Of a stretch of 64,000 bases of DNA, positions 23,937-33,008 are shown piece by piece. Origin of the DNA: UMGS1766 sp963660915. GTDB lineage: Bacteria > Bacillota > Clostridia > Oscillospirales > Oscillospiraceae. Under the pieces are notes generated by a model that did not search any database, was not told where the DNA came from, and saw nothing but the letters and a program-made list of their open reading frames with translations. The stretch spans positions 62,001 to 126,000 of the forward strand of contig CAVLAO010000002.1 of NCBI GenBank assembly GCA_963660915.1, written 5' to 3'. Within the stretch, counting starts at the first letter, position 1. Every line of letters starts with the position of its first letter. The translations under genes were made by a program, and so were the position numbers.

Positions 23937-25019
23937 ATGTGTGAGTTGCGGGTGGTCAAACAGGCACTGCACCACAACATCCGACTGGTGCGTCGGCTGG
24001 CGGGGAATGCGGAGGTCATCGGTGTAGTGAAAGGGAACGGCTATGGTCTTGGATTATTGGAACTGGCAGAACATTTGACGGATTACGGAGTGCGGTATCT
24101 GGCTGTGAGCGAACTGGAGGACGCGCTCTTGCTGAAACGAAACGGCATCTCCGCAGAGATCATGTTGTTGACACCCCTCTATGAGCCGAAGGAACTGGAG
24201 CAGGCGCTGTGTACCGGAATTATCCTTTGCATTGACACAGATATCGGCGCAAATGCGGCAGAGATAGTAGCAAAACGCCTTGGAATTGCGGGCAGGGCAC
24301 AGCTTTGTGTGGATACCGGCTTTGGGCGATATGGATTCAACTGCTGCGATGCCCAGACGGTGGTGAAGGCAGTTCAAAAACTGAAACAAATCCGAATTGT
24401 AGGGACTTATTCACACCTGAGTCAGGCTTGTGCAAATGACAGTAGATTCACTATGGAGCAATATCTGCGATTTGTTCAATTCTGCGGCGAGCTGGAGAAA
24501 AGCGGAGTTTCCGTTGGTCTGCGGCATTTGGCGGACAGTTATGCCATGCTCCGCTACCCCAAACTGCGGATGGATGGAGTACGAATTGGTTCTGCCTTTC
24601 TGGGACGATTGCCCTTTGCAGATCAGTGGGGATTTGAACGTATCGGAACGCTGTCGGCTAAGGTGCGGGAAGTGCGGACACTTCCGCCCGGGAGCAGAGT
24701 GGGCTATGGCGGAACGGTTATTACAAAAGACGTTACCCAAATCGCAGTCATAGACGCAGGATATACGCATGGCTTGGGAGTCGTGCGGGAAAAGGCAAGC
24801 TCGTGCGGAATCAAGGCATCCATACAGCTTCTGCGCAGCCGATGGAACAGGAAGAAAACACCGCAAAGAGACACATTCAGATTTCCTGTGCTGGGACCGG
24901 TTGGGATGTGCTCCACTGTGCTGGATGTCACCGGCAGCGAGGTGCATGTGGGCGACCGCATAGAGCTGTCTGTAAATCCTTTGCTGGTAAATCCGATGAT
25001 TCCGAGGCGTTATGTCTGA
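23937..25019 (+). CDS. alr: Alanine racemase
   Basis: A 360-residue PLP enzyme of the fold III racemase family, which makes D-alanine for peptidoglycan. The PLP lysine sits in VIGVVKGNGYGLG near residue 33, the barrel carries CVDTGFGRYGFN and GTYSHLSQAC, and the second catalytic Tyr is in SRVGYGGTVI. It ends with the beta-domain (FRFPVLGPVGMCSTVLDV). The typical length is 370-390, so this form is slightly short. GGAGGG lies about eight bases before the ATG. Its last 10 bases overlap the convergent PucR-like gene. Serine racemization is an alternative activity for divergent members. Confidence 0.9.
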   Translation: MCELRVVKQALHHNIRLVRRLAGNAEVIGVVKGNGYGLGLLELAEHLTDYGVRYLAVSELEDALLLKRNGISAEIMLLTPLYEPKELEQALCTGIILCIDTDIGANAAEIVAKRLGIAGRAQLCVDTGFGRYGFNCCDAQTVVKAVQKLKQIRIVGTYSHLSQACANDSRFTMEQYLRFVQFCGELEKSGVSVGLRHLADSYAMLRYPKLRMDGVRIGSAFLGRLPFADQWGFERIGTLSAKVREVRTLPPGSRVGYGGTVITKDVTQIAVIDAGYTHGLGVVREKASSCGIKASIQLLRSRWNRKKTPQRDTFRFPVLGPVGMCSTVLDVTGSEVHVGDRIELSVNPLLVNPMIPRRYV

Positions 25020-25360
25020 GAGGACAGCGCCAGAAGGAGATACATTTTCACATCGGAGCGCTGCAAATTGCAGTGCAGCAGGTCCTCAACGCGGTGGATT
25101 TTGTAATGTACCGTGTTGCGGTGAATATACATTTTGTCTGCAATGTCGTTAATGTGTCCGTCGCAGGAAAGATAGTTGCAGATGAAATCAACGTAATCGG
25201 TGCCGTTGGCAGCATCATAGGATACCAAGGGGAGAAGGTAGGTTTCCCGAAGCTGTCTCATCAGAGGGTTTCCGGCCAAAGCGCTGGCGATTTGTTCGGT
25301 TTCGAGGGAACAGTGCTCCTGTAATTCGATTTGAGCAGCGGTGGAGATGGCGTGTTGCAT
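25010..25360 (-). CDS. Small PucR-type helix-turn-helix protein
   Basis: A 116-residue protein matching only the C-terminal DNA-binding part of PucR/CdaR regulators: ICNYLSCDGHINDIADKMYIHRNTVHYKIHRVEDLL, with the HRNTVHYKI recognition helix. Ordinary members are 400-500 residues with sensor domains in front. AGGAGG lies eight bases before the ATG, so this short form is translated as such and is not an obvious remnant. A strong hairpin at 25393-25437 lies in front of it. It overlaps alr by 10 bp in convergent orientation. Its target is unknown. Confidence 0.7.
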   Translation of the reverse strand: MQHAISTAAQIELQEHCSLETEQIASALAGNPLMRQLRETYLLPLVSYDAANGTDYVDFICNYLSCDGHINDIADKMYIHRNTVHYKIHRVEDLLHCNLQRSDVKMYLLLALSSQT

Positions 25361-25392
25361 CCAATGAACCTCCTAACAAAATACAAAATAAA

Positions 25393-25437
25393 AAAGAGCA
25401 AGGACGCTTTCCTTCGTCGGAAGCGTCCTTGCTCTTT
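25393..25437 (-). terminator. 17-bp hairpin between the zinc-ribbon and PucR-like genes
   Basis: A perfect 17-bp stem (25393-25409 with 25421-25437); on the minus strand it is followed by T5-A-T4. It ends the upstream zinc-ribbon gene, and since no promoter is evident between it and the PucR-like start 33 bases on, it may also act as an attenuator. Confidence 0.8.
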
Positions 25438-25494
25438 AATAATGTTATTGTATAGGATGATTGCACAAAAGACAATATGAATTTTTCACAAATA

Positions 25495-26007
25495 TCAACG
25501 AAAGAAGAAGCAGCTTATCCATGCGGTCATCCAACCGAGAGAGAGCGAAATTTGCTGTAAGCCGGCGACTTCATAGTCCGGGTGTTCTGCTTTCCAACGG
25601 TCATATTGTCGAGTCAGGTGCTTTGATTTCTGCTTTTTGCCAAGGCCAAAGTCGGTGCAGGAGTCCATCATCATACCTAACCGGTAGGGCTTTCCGCCGG
25701 GCGCATCTGTCCAGTGTACAGTAACTTCTGTTACAGTAGGAACAAGTGTTCCGGCCAGAAGCGTACTGCCGAGGGTAAAATCCGCGCTTTGAATGGTTCG
25801 ATTGCCACCAGTGAGCCAGGTGTTGATCGCTTCAGCGGCCCGATCATAGGTTGTGGTTTCAGGAAAAGAAAAACATTTTCTATTTTCAGATGAGGCAGAG
25901 CAAGAGTGTTCCTCACAGGAAACAGGACTGGGTACAATCTCCCGTCCGCAATGGGGGCAAAAACGGGAGTCTTCAGGAATTTTTTCACCACAGATGCGGC
26001 AGTACAT
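25495..26007 (-). CDS. Zinc-ribbon protein with C-terminal hydrophobic segment
   Basis: 170 residues. The N-terminus is a double CxxC zinc ribbon (MYCRICGEKIPEDSRFCPHCG), then a low-complexity stretch with three more cysteines, a middle domain of alternating strands (TEVTVHWTDAPGGKPYRLGM) and a hydrophobic, aromatic end (GWMTAWISCFFFR) that may associate with membrane. GGAGGAAA precedes the ATG by five bases. Such zinc-ribbon proteins are common in Clostridia without assigned role. No family beyond the ribbon is recognised. Confidence 0.65.
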   Translation of the reverse strand: MYCRICGEKIPEDSRFCPHCGREIVPSPVSCEEHSCSASSENRKCFSFPETTTYDRAAEAINTWLTGGNRTIQSADFTLGSTLLAGTLVPTVTEVTVHWTDAPGGKPYRLGMMMDSCTDFGLGKKQKSKHLTRQYDRWKAEHPDYEVAGLQQISLSLGWMTAWISCFFFR

Positions 26008-26091
26008 GGCACTTTCCTCCGTTCAAAGCGGGTATCTTGGCAGAATCATATCATATATTCTCAGTATAACATAGAAAGGCAACTTGTGCTA

Positions 26092-26120
26092 TTGCACGGG
26101 GTGGGGAATGATGCTAAAAT
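26092..26120 (+). promoter_or_regulatory. Promoter of asnA
   Basis: TTGCAC at 26092-26097, a 17-bp spacer and TAAAAT at 26115-26120, about 34 bp before the ATG. Confidence 0.7.
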
Positions 26121-26153
26121 AAATCCCATCACAAATAAAGGAGAACATACGGC

Positions 26154-27155
26154 ATGACGGTTATTCCGGAGCACTATCATTCTCAGCTCGCACTTTACGA
26201 TACGCAGCGGGCAATTGAGCGAATTAAACATATTTTTCTAGCCAAGCTATGCGCAGCACTTCACCTTGTGCGCGTGACTGCACCGCTGGTGGTTGATCCG
26301 ACGATGGGTATTAACGACAATTTAAACGGCGTTGAGCGTCCGGTTCGGTTTGATGTACCTGCAGTTGGCAAAGACGCCGAGGTGGTTCACTCTCTGGCAA
26401 AGTGGAAGCGGTTGGCATTGCATACCTATGATTTTCAGGTGGGCAAGGGTCTGGTTGCGGACATGAACGCAATCCGCCGGGACGAAGAACTGGATAATCT
26501 TCATTCCATCTATGTGGACCAGTGGGATTGGGAAAAAGTAATCGCCTTGGAAGATCGCACAGAGCAATTTCTGGAGAACACGGTTCGGCGCATTGTGACA
26601 GCGATTTGCGGCACATTAGACGAACTGAAGTGGCAGTATCCGGAGTTAGAGACGGAGTTATGCAGAGAAGTTACCTTTGTTACGACGCAGGAACTGGAGG
26701 ACAGGTATCCGAACCTGACACCGCGGGAACGGGAAAATCGGTTCGTAAAGGAACACAAAACCGTTTTTCTGCGCAACATCGGCGGTGCACTTCGCAGTGG
26801 AAAACCGCATGACGGACGGGCGCCGGACTATGATGATTGGATGCTGAATGGCGATTTGTTCTTTTGGGATGAGGTATTGAACTGCGCCTTGGAAGTGAGC
26901 AGTATGGGCGTTCGAGTCAGTCCGGAATCGCTGGATCGACAGTTGACGATTGCCGGTTGTGATGATCGCCGTGAATTGCCGTTCCATAAGATGCTGCTCA
27001 ACGGTGAGTTGCCCTACACCATTGGCGGTGGCATTGGTCAGAGCCGCCTATGCATGCTGCTGTTGGGAAAGGCACATATCGGCGAAGTGCAGTCCTCCTT
27101 GTGGGATCCGCAAACACTGGAAGCCTGCAAAAAGGCGGACGTTACATTGCTGTAA
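26154..27155 (+). CDS. asnA: Aspartate-ammonia ligase (asparagine synthetase A)
   Basis: AsnA makes asparagine from aspartate, ammonia and ATP; it is related to class II aminoacyl-tRNA synthetases. The 333-residue length is exact for the family. Recognisable stretches: VTAPLVVDPTMGINDNLNG, VHSLAKWKRLAL, GLVADMNAIRRDEELDNLHS, VDQWDWEKVI, and the C-terminal motif-3 region GELPYTIGGGIGQSRLCMLLLGKAHIGEVQ (quoted from its parts). AAAGGAG lies ten bases before the ATG. It is a single-gene unit ended by a hairpin at 27180. Confidence 0.97.
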   Translation: MTVIPEHYHSQLALYDTQRAIERIKHIFLAKLCAALHLVRVTAPLVVDPTMGINDNLNGVERPVRFDVPAVGKDAEVVHSLAKWKRLALHTYDFQVGKGLVADMNAIRRDEELDNLHSIYVDQWDWEKVIALEDRTEQFLENTVRRIVTAICGTLDELKWQYPELETELCREVTFVTTQELEDRYPNLTPRERENRFVKEHKTVFLRNIGGALRSGKPHDGRAPDYDDWMLNGDLFFWDEVLNCALEVSSMGVRVSPESLDRQLTIAGCDDRRELPFHKMLLNGELPYTIGGGIGQSRLCMLLLGKAHIGEVQSSLWDPQTLEACKKADVTLL

Positions 27156-27179
27156 AATTATAAATTTTATAGGTAAACG

Positions 27180-27216
27180 AATGAGCGTGGTTATTTTAAC
27201 CGCGCTCATTGTTTTA
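27180..27216 (+). terminator. Terminator after asnA
   Basis: A stem of 13 bp with one mismatch (27180-27192 with 27198-27210) followed by GTTTTATTT. Confidence 0.85.
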
Positions 27217-27422
27217 TTTCATATTTCCTTACAGACACGAGGGTAGAATTGGATGTATAACCGCAGGCGAGTAATGGGAGAAAGGAAAGCTCGATGCTTC
27301 CGAATCTGATTCAAAAAGGCGATCAGAGTGCGTTCTTCTGCTGGGGAGAGCGGTGCGCCTCTATAAGCGAACTTTAGTGTGCTGGTGTGCTGCGTCACCG
27401 TTGTCACCGGCAGCTGCCTGCG

Positions 27423-27785
27423 CTACGATAAATTGTCTGTGCGGAACTGTTGAATAGCGGCCAGCGTTTTTTGATAGCTGGCATCCAGTGCGGCAAGTGC
27501 TGCAGAGATATCCTGCGGCATGCCGTCCCGCAGAAGCTCGGTGAGTTGACTGCTGGCAGAGCAGAGCTCTGTCATACCGAGGTTCGAGGCAACGCCTTTT
27601 ATCGTGTGAGCGGCGCGAAAAGCATCTTTTGTGCGTTTTTCCTCCAACGCAGAGTGGAGCTGAGACCAGTCAGTGCTGTCAGCAAAGCGCAGGATAAACT
27701 TTTGAATAAACGTTTCACTGCGCAGTCGACCGACCACATCGGCATAATCCCCGCCCATGGCGCTGTAACATTCCTCTAAAGTCAT
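27423..27785 (-). CDS. Histidine phosphotransfer (HPt) domain protein
   Basis: A 120-residue single-domain HPt protein. The phospho-accepting His lies in AAHTIKGVASNLGM near residue 59. It is helical throughout, with the usual length for a free-standing HPt. HPt proteins shuttle phosphoryl groups between receiver domains and other partners. The start ATG 27785 has GAGG nine bases upstream. It follows the HD-GYP response regulator by 25 bp, so the two are probably one transcript; there is no kinase next to them. The hybrid kinase at 5660 with two receivers is a possible partner, by inference only. Confidence 0.88.
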   Translation of the reverse strand: MTLEECYSAMGGDYADVVGRLRSETFIQKFILRFADSTDWSQLHSALEEKRTKDAFRAAHTIKGVASNLGMTELCSASSQLTELLRDGMPQDISAALAALDASYQKTLAAIQQFRTDNLS

Positions 27786-27810
27786 TATGATCCACCTCAC
27801 ATAACAATCT

Positions 27811-29325
27811 TTATTTCTGCATTACCTGACCGACAAAACCGATTCGTTTTGGCGGTTCGTCTGCGGTCCAAAGGCCACGAAACCACAATGTATATTCCTG
27901 CTCCGGCTGCGCATGCAAATGCAGCACACAGGTGTAAGTCTGATCGGAATTTTCCGGAGAAATTGTCTGCATTATCTTGTTGATTGCCTGCAGATCTTCG
28001 CTGGAAATTGCCCGGTGTAATTCTTCGCTGGTATACGGGTCAAAGGTGGAAGAGGCCAGCGAGAGTTGGCGAATGCCCTCTGTGTTGAAAGTGAGAAGAG
28101 GCGGGGTTGCCGTGAAATCAAATTGGATCAGATGGTTGATACTGGAGAAGAAGTGAGTCCGCTGCCGCTCCAATTGAAAGGATTGAAATACCTGCTCCGA
28201 AGCAGAAAGGTCCTGATGCTCCATCAGAGCTGCGGTTACTTTCTTCATGTCTCGGTCCGGATGGAGATTCGGCATGGATGCAGCGGTTTCTTTGCGGATT
28301 TCCTCGGCAGAGTCCGCCAGACATTGCAGCAGAAGAGGGTGAAACACGCCGCACTCATTGTTGTAGATCATAGCGATGCTCTCTTCGTGGGAACGAGCCT
28401 TATGATAGCAGCGGTCACTGGTCAGTGCATCGTAGACGTCGGCGATGGCAACGGCCTGTGCAGAAATCGGAATTTCGTCGCCCTTCAAGCCGTCCGGATA
28501 GCCTTTGCCGTCATAACGCTCGTGGTGCCAACGGCAGATTTCGTAGGCGGTTTTGACCAGAGGTTCGCTTTCAAACATGGTCAGTCGCTTCAACATGTCG
28601 GCGCCGATGGCAGAGTGGGTTTTCATGATGGCGTATTCTTCATCGGTGAGTTTGCCGGGCTTGTTTAGAATGCGGTCGTCGATGGCAATTTTACCGATGT
28701 CATGCAGGGCAGAGGCTGTTGAAATGCGGGTGATGTCCTGTGATGTCAGGTTATATTGGGGTGCCAGAACCGCCAGATGACGAAGCAGAATCTGGGTTAC
28801 AAGCTGCACATGCAGCACATGCAGACCGCTTTCGCCATTGCGGAATTCAACAATGTAGCTGAGTATATTGATCAGCAGATTTGTACTGCGTTCTTTTTCA
28901 AAGAGCTGGTTGGTTGCAAGATCGATCAGCCGCCGCTGGCGGCCGTAAAGGGACAGTGTGTTCTGAACTCGCTGACGAACAATAAATGCGTCAAAGGGGC
29001 GGGCGATGAAATCGGCAACACCCAATTGGAAAGCGCGTTCTACGCTGTTGGGGGAGTTCTCCGAGGAAATCATAATGACAGGGATGTCTTGAATCCAGTG
29101 GTTGCGATTCATAACGGATAATACGGCGAATCCGTCCATATCCGGCATGACAATATCCAACAGCACAAGGTCGATCATGTGACCGTACTCCTGCAAAACG
29201 GAAATTGCTTCGAGACCGTTTTTTGCCTCCATAATGGAACAACGATCTTCCAGAATGGAGGACAACATGTCGCGATTCATTGTGCTGTCATCCACAATAA
29301 GAATTTTTTTCTTATGCATATCCAT
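27811..29325 (-). CDS. Response regulator with HD-GYP cyclic-di-GMP phosphodiesterase domain
   Basis: 504 residues. Residues 5-125 form a receiver (ILIVDDSTMNRDM, phospho-Asp in LVLLDIVMPDMDG near 61). An HD-GYP domain follows (about 150-345) with the metal motif ALHDIGKIAIDD, HHERYDGKGYPDGLKGDEIP and IADVYDALTS, the set expected of active c-di-GMP phosphodiesterases. The last ~130 residues look PAS-like. Either ATG 29325 or ATG 29319 could be the start. Phosphorylation should tune c-di-GMP hydrolysis. An HPt gene follows. Confidence 0.93.
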   Translation of the reverse strand: MDMHKKKILIVDDSTMNRDMLSSILEDRCSIMEAKNGLEAISVLQEYGHMIDLVLLDIVMPDMDGFAVLSVMNRNHWIQDIPVIMISSENSPNSVERAFQLGVADFIARPFDAFIVRQRVQNTLSLYGRQRRLIDLATNQLFEKERSTNLLINILSYIVEFRNGESGLHVLHVQLVTQILLRHLAVLAPQYNLTSQDITRISTASALHDIGKIAIDDRILNKPGKLTDEEYAIMKTHSAIGADMLKRLTMFESEPLVKTAYEICRWHHERYDGKGYPDGLKGDEIPISAQAVAIADVYDALTSDRCYHKARSHEESIAMIYNNECGVFHPLLLQCLADSAEEIRKETAASMPNLHPDRDMKKVTAALMEHQDLSASEQVFQSFQLERQRTHFFSSINHLIQFDFTATPPLLTFNTEGIRQLSLASSTFDPYTSEELHRAISSEDLQAINKIMQTISPENSDQTYTCVLHLHAQPEQEYTLWFRGLWTADEPPKRIGFVGQVMQK

Positions 29326-29624
29326 ACTTGTTCATCACATCCCTTGACTGATGAGATTGAAAATAGGGTTGGTTCAGAGCAAAATCGGAAGGGACGAGCG
29401 TTTTTACTATCTGTTAACCGTTTAACAACCACTCCCATCTAGTATAGTAATACAGCACGCAGAAAAATGCAATTAAAAATTAAGTAAAAAAAGAAGAAAA
29501 TGTTTCAAAAAACAGATAAACAGTTGAATCTACACTGCTTTTTTTTTTTTTTTTTGCAGGCTGCTTTTATGTGAAGATTGCGTAAAAACAGCATTTTTTT
29601 ATGAGGAAAATAAAAAGTTTCACA
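29326..29624. other. Intergenic region with a 17-T homopolymer
   Basis: 299 bases of A/T-rich DNA between two minus-strand genes. On the minus strand TATACT (29446-29441) is a plausible -10 for the HD-GYP gene without a good -35. An uninterrupted run of 17 T lies at 29539-29555 between CTGC and GCAG. No gene is seen. Confidence 0.6.
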
Positions 29625-30380
29625 CTAAAATGTAATATCCAACTCTACGGGGCAGTGATCACTGCCCATAATTTCGGGATGTATGGAGGAGTCGCTTACC
29701 ATGGGAACAAGGCGATCGGACACAATGAAGTAATCAATTCTCCATCCGGCATTCTTTTCACGGGCATGGAAACGGTAACTCCACCAGGAGTAGGCATCGG
29801 TTGTGTCAGGGTATAAATAACGGAAGGTGTCCGTGAAACCGCTGGAGAGCAGGCGTGTCATGCAGCCCCGTTCTTCATCGGAAAAACCGGCGTTGCCGCG
29901 ATTGGTTTTTGGGTTTTTCAGGTCGATTTCATTGTGAGCTACGTTCAGGTCGCCGGTATAGACCACCGGCTTTTCCGCATCCAGTGCCTTTAAATAGGTC
30001 AGCAAATCATCTTCCCACTGCATCCGGTATTCTATTCGTTTTAATCCCTGCTGGGCGTTGGGAGTATAGCAGCAGACAAAGAAGAAGTGCTCGAATTCCA
30101 GCGTGATCAGTCGCCCTTCATGATCATGTTGATCAATGCCCATGCCGTAACGCACGGACAGGGGCACTTGACGAGTGAAAATGGCGGTGCCGGAGTATCC
30201 TTTTTTTTCTGCACTGTTCCAGAACTGCTGATAGCCCGGCAGTGTCAGTTTGATTTGATCGGGTTGAAGTTTTGTCTCCTGCAGGCAGAAAATGTCAGCA
30301 TCCAAAGCATCAAAACTTGCCTGAAATCCCTTGGTGACACAGGCCCGAAGACCATTTACATTCCATGAAACAAATTTCAT
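29625..30380 (-). CDS. exoA: Exodeoxyribonuclease III / AP endonuclease
   Basis: A 251-residue Mg-dependent nuclease of base-excision repair that cuts at abasic sites. Motifs in order: MKFVSWNVNGLRA, LQETKL (metal Glu), GYSGTAIFTR, TGDLNVAHNEIDL, WWSYRFHAREKNAGWRIDYF and the terminal GSDHCPV with the catalytic His. The length is typical. Its first four bases overlap the end of the M20 peptidase gene (ATGA), so the two are translationally coupled. Confidence 0.97.
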   Translation of the reverse strand: MKFVSWNVNGLRACVTKGFQASFDALDADIFCLQETKLQPDQIKLTLPGYQQFWNSAEKKGYSGTAIFTRQVPLSVRYGMGIDQHDHEGRLITLEFEHFFFVCCYTPNAQQGLKRIEYRMQWEDDLLTYLKALDAEKPVVYTGDLNVAHNEIDLKNPKTNRGNAGFSDEERGCMTRLLSSGFTDTFRYLYPDTTDAYSWWSYRFHAREKNAGWRIDYFIVSDRLVPMVSDSSIHPEIMGSDHCPVELDITF

Positions 30381-31801
30381 TGTACATCCTCCTCAAGAAT
30401 GGTTTGCAATATGCTTCGCAAAAGAGCTTCCAAATCGGTAATGGATTTTAGTTCTACTCGCTCAGTGACAGCATGAGCGTCCCGAATGTTGCAGCCCAGA
30501 GCAATGACTTGCATATGGGGGGCTTTTTCCAACAATAGGGCGCATTCCAGTCCGACATGAACGCGTTGAGCGCCCAGTGCACTGCCGTGAAGTTGCTGGT
30601 AGCAGTGCTGGGCGGTGCGAAGCAGAGTGTTGTCCGGTGCAGGTTCCCAGGGACGATAGCTGCTGTGCTCAATCCGTTCAAAGTGAAAGCAAGCGGCTAG
30701 TGCGGAGAGGTCGGTCTCTGCCTGAATCTGATCTGCAGCGGTTGCGCTTCTGGAAAAATGGCGCAGAGTGATTGTCTCGTTGTTGGAGACTGCTACGGCA
30801 GGATTGCCGGAGTTTGCGGTTGTTCCGTCGGGAAAACAATTCAGCGCACCGCAGGGAAGACCAATCAGAAAAGAGAGTACATCGTTTTGCGTTTGTTCAG
30901 TCCAGACTGCGGGATGTGCGGGGATATCCCTTACAGTGACTGAGAGTTCCGGGTCAGTCCCTCGATATTTTTCCTGTACCTCCTGAGTCCATGCTGCAGC
31001 GGCAGATCCAAACCGGGTTTCGTCAGAAACCCCAACGATAGCCTCCGCCCAGGCAGGAATGGCATTGTGGCTGCTTCCACCGTTAAAGTCGGCGATGCAG
31101 CAATTTTGCTTTTGCAAAAAGTCAGCCAGCAGAGTGAGAGCGTTGCCTCGACCGAGCCCGATGTCGTATCCGGAGTGACCGCCGGTGAGACCGGACAGAA
31201 GAAGTTTTTTCCATCGGAGATGGGCGGGGGCAGATTGCCGAAGGATGGGGTGCGTCCAGCTTTGCCGCAACCCTCCGGCGGAGCCGCAAATGGCAGGAGC
31301 AGCATGGAAGCCGTCCAGATTTATCAGATAGGAAACTCCGGACATCCACTGTGGCGACAGTGCTTTCACACCTACCATCCCCTGCTCTTCGGTTGCGGTA
31401 AAGAGAAGTAAAATCGGGCCGTGTTTCTTCGGCGGATGTTGGGCGATGGATAACAGAATGGCAACTGCGGCGCCGTTATCAGCGCCGAGGGTGCTGCGGC
31501 CGTCAGAGCAGAGCCATCCGTCCTTTTCTACTGTTTGAATGGGATCCAGTCCGGGGCGATAATCCGAGTGCGGTGCAGCAACGCAGACCATGTCGGTGTG
31601 TGCCTGCAGTGCAATGCAGGGAGCGGACAAAAATCCCGGCGTTGCAGGGATCAGGCAGCGCAGGTTGTTTGCTGCATCCCGCTCCGGCTTGTAATTCCAT
31701 GCAGTCAAAGTATGGGAAAGGTAGTCCGCGACGGCGGATTCTCCACCGGAGGGACGGGGGATTTTGCATAGATTAAGGAAAAATTGTTTGGTGTCGGTCA
31801 T
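30377..31801 (-). CDS. pepD: Aminoacyl-histidine dipeptidase-type M20 metallopeptidase
   Basis: 474 residues of the PepD branch of peptidase family M20, cytosolic zinc dipeptidases with broad specificity. Visible: NLCKIPRPSGGE at the start, LQAHTDMVCVA (zinc His and catalytic Asp), GADNGAAVAILL (zinc Asp), LLFTATEEQGMVGV (catalytic and zinc Glu), LINLDGFHAAP (zinc Asp), and HVGLECALLL near the end. The start at 31801 has AAGGAG about 11 bases upstream; the longer open frame is not conserved. It is first in an operon with exoA. Confidence 0.93.
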   Translation of the reverse strand: MTDTKQFFLNLCKIPRPSGGESAVADYLSHTLTAWNYKPERDAANNLRCLIPATPGFLSAPCIALQAHTDMVCVAAPHSDYRPGLDPIQTVEKDGWLCSDGRSTLGADNGAAVAILLSIAQHPPKKHGPILLLFTATEEQGMVGVKALSPQWMSGVSYLINLDGFHAAPAICGSAGGLRQSWTHPILRQSAPAHLRWKKLLLSGLTGGHSGYDIGLGRGNALTLLADFLQKQNCCIADFNGGSSHNAIPAWAEAIVGVSDETRFGSAAAAWTQEVQEKYRGTDPELSVTVRDIPAHPAVWTEQTQNDVLSFLIGLPCGALNCFPDGTTANSGNPAVAVSNNETITLRHFSRSATAADQIQAETDLSALAACFHFERIEHSSYRPWEPAPDNTLLRTAQHCYQQLHGSALGAQRVHVGLECALLLEKAPHMQVIALGCNIRDAHAVTERVELKSITDLEALLRSILQTILEEDVQ

Positions 31802-31952
31802 GGGGGACACATCTCCTTTTCGCGTATTATAGCATGATAGGCTTGGATGGGATACAGGCAAAGGATATTTTTAATGATGTCCCCCTTTTACTTGCCTTAG
31901 AAAAATGATAAAATGGCAAACAGGATATTATGCCGTCTAAGGAGGAATATGG

Positions 31953-32981
31953 GTGACGGAACCGATTTTATTTTGTCAGGGAGGCGGTTGCACCGCTAAA
32001 CTGGGCGCAGGGGTTCTGGAGCGGATTTTAAGCCGACTGCCGAAGGGAAAGAAAGATCCTGATCTGCTTGTGGGGTTTGACAGCAAAGATGACGGTGCTG
32101 TATACCGCGTATCCGACGAGTTGGCGGTCGTCCAAACCCTTGACTTCTTTCCTCCTATGGTGGATGACCCTTATTTATTCGGGCAGATTGCTGCGGCAAA
32201 CGCTTTGAGTGATATTTACGCTATGGGCGGCGAGGTGAAAACGGCACTGAATATCGTCTGTTTTCCTGAGAATATGGATCTTAATGTGTTGGGACGAATT
32301 CTGCAGGGCGGATCGGAAAAAGTTCTGGAAGCCGGCGGGGTGCTGGCGGGAGGACATTCCATTGCAGACAGTGGAGTGAAATACGGGCTTTCCGTGATGG
32401 GATTTGTCAACCCGCAGAGAATTTATGCCAATAATGGCGGCGCACCGGGCGATAAGCTGATTTTAACCAAAAAGCTAGGTACCGGATTGGTATGTACTGC
32501 AGCACGGGCAGGAATGGCAGCACAGGAGGAACAGAATGCGGCGACTGCTTCTATGACCACGCTCAATAAGGGAGCGGCTGAAGTGTTGAAAGGATTTACG
32601 GTTCATGGGTGTACCGATGTTACCGGGTTCGGCCTGTTGGGGCATCTTCACGAAATGCTGGACGGACGGCTTTCGGCACACATTGATACCGTGTTTGTGC
32701 CGCACCTTCCGGGGGCTCTGCATTTTGCAGAGGAGTTTATGATCACCGCAGCGGCACAGCGCAACCGCAATCATCTGGAAGGCTGTGTTACGTTTGAAAA
32801 AAATGTGCCGTTTCCCATGGAGGAATTGCTCTATGATCCCCAGACATCCGGTGGGCTATTGGCTGCAGTTCCTGAAGGGGAGGCAGCAGAGGCGGTTGAA
32901 GCACTGCGAAAAATCGGCCTTCCGGCAACGGTAATCGGTACGTTGACGGACAGGGAAAAATCAGAGATCACCGTTCGGTAA
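31953..32981 (+). CDS. selD: Selenide, water dikinase (selenophosphate synthase)
   Basis: SelD makes selenophosphate from selenide and ATP, the activated selenium donor. The 342-residue protein has the active-site pair Cys13/Lys16 in QGGGCTAKLG (cysteine rather than selenocysteine), then GFDSKDDGAVYRVSD, VQTLDFFPPMVDDPY and ALSDIYAMGGEV. It starts with GTG 31953 behind AAGGAGG. It is first in a 12-kb run of co-directional genes. No selA, selB or tRNA-Sec is in the window, and the neighbours are of the molybdenum-hydroxylase selenium pathway, so selenophosphate here probably serves a labile selenium cofactor. Confidence 0.97.
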   Translation: MTEPILFCQGGGCTAKLGAGVLERILSRLPKGKKDPDLLVGFDSKDDGAVYRVSDELAVVQTLDFFPPMVDDPYLFGQIAAANALSDIYAMGGEVKTALNIVCFPENMDLNVLGRILQGGSEKVLEAGGVLAGGHSIADSGVKYGLSVMGFVNPQRIYANNGGAPGDKLILTKKLGTGLVCTAARAGMAAQEEQNAATASMTTLNKGAAEVLKGFTVHGCTDVTGFGLLGHLHEMLDGRLSAHIDTVFVPHLPGALHFAEEFMITAAAQRNRNHLEGCVTFEKNVPFPMEELLYDPQTSGGLLAAVPEGEAAEAVEALRKIGLPATVIGTLTDREKSEITVR

Positions 32982-33008
32982 AATGAGAATGTTGAAAGGA
33001 TGTTTCAT

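Noticed and set aside
27219..27407. 62-codon ORF after the HPt gene on the minus strand
   Set aside because: GTG start without ribosome-binding site, no family, ends in the asnA terminator; probably chance.
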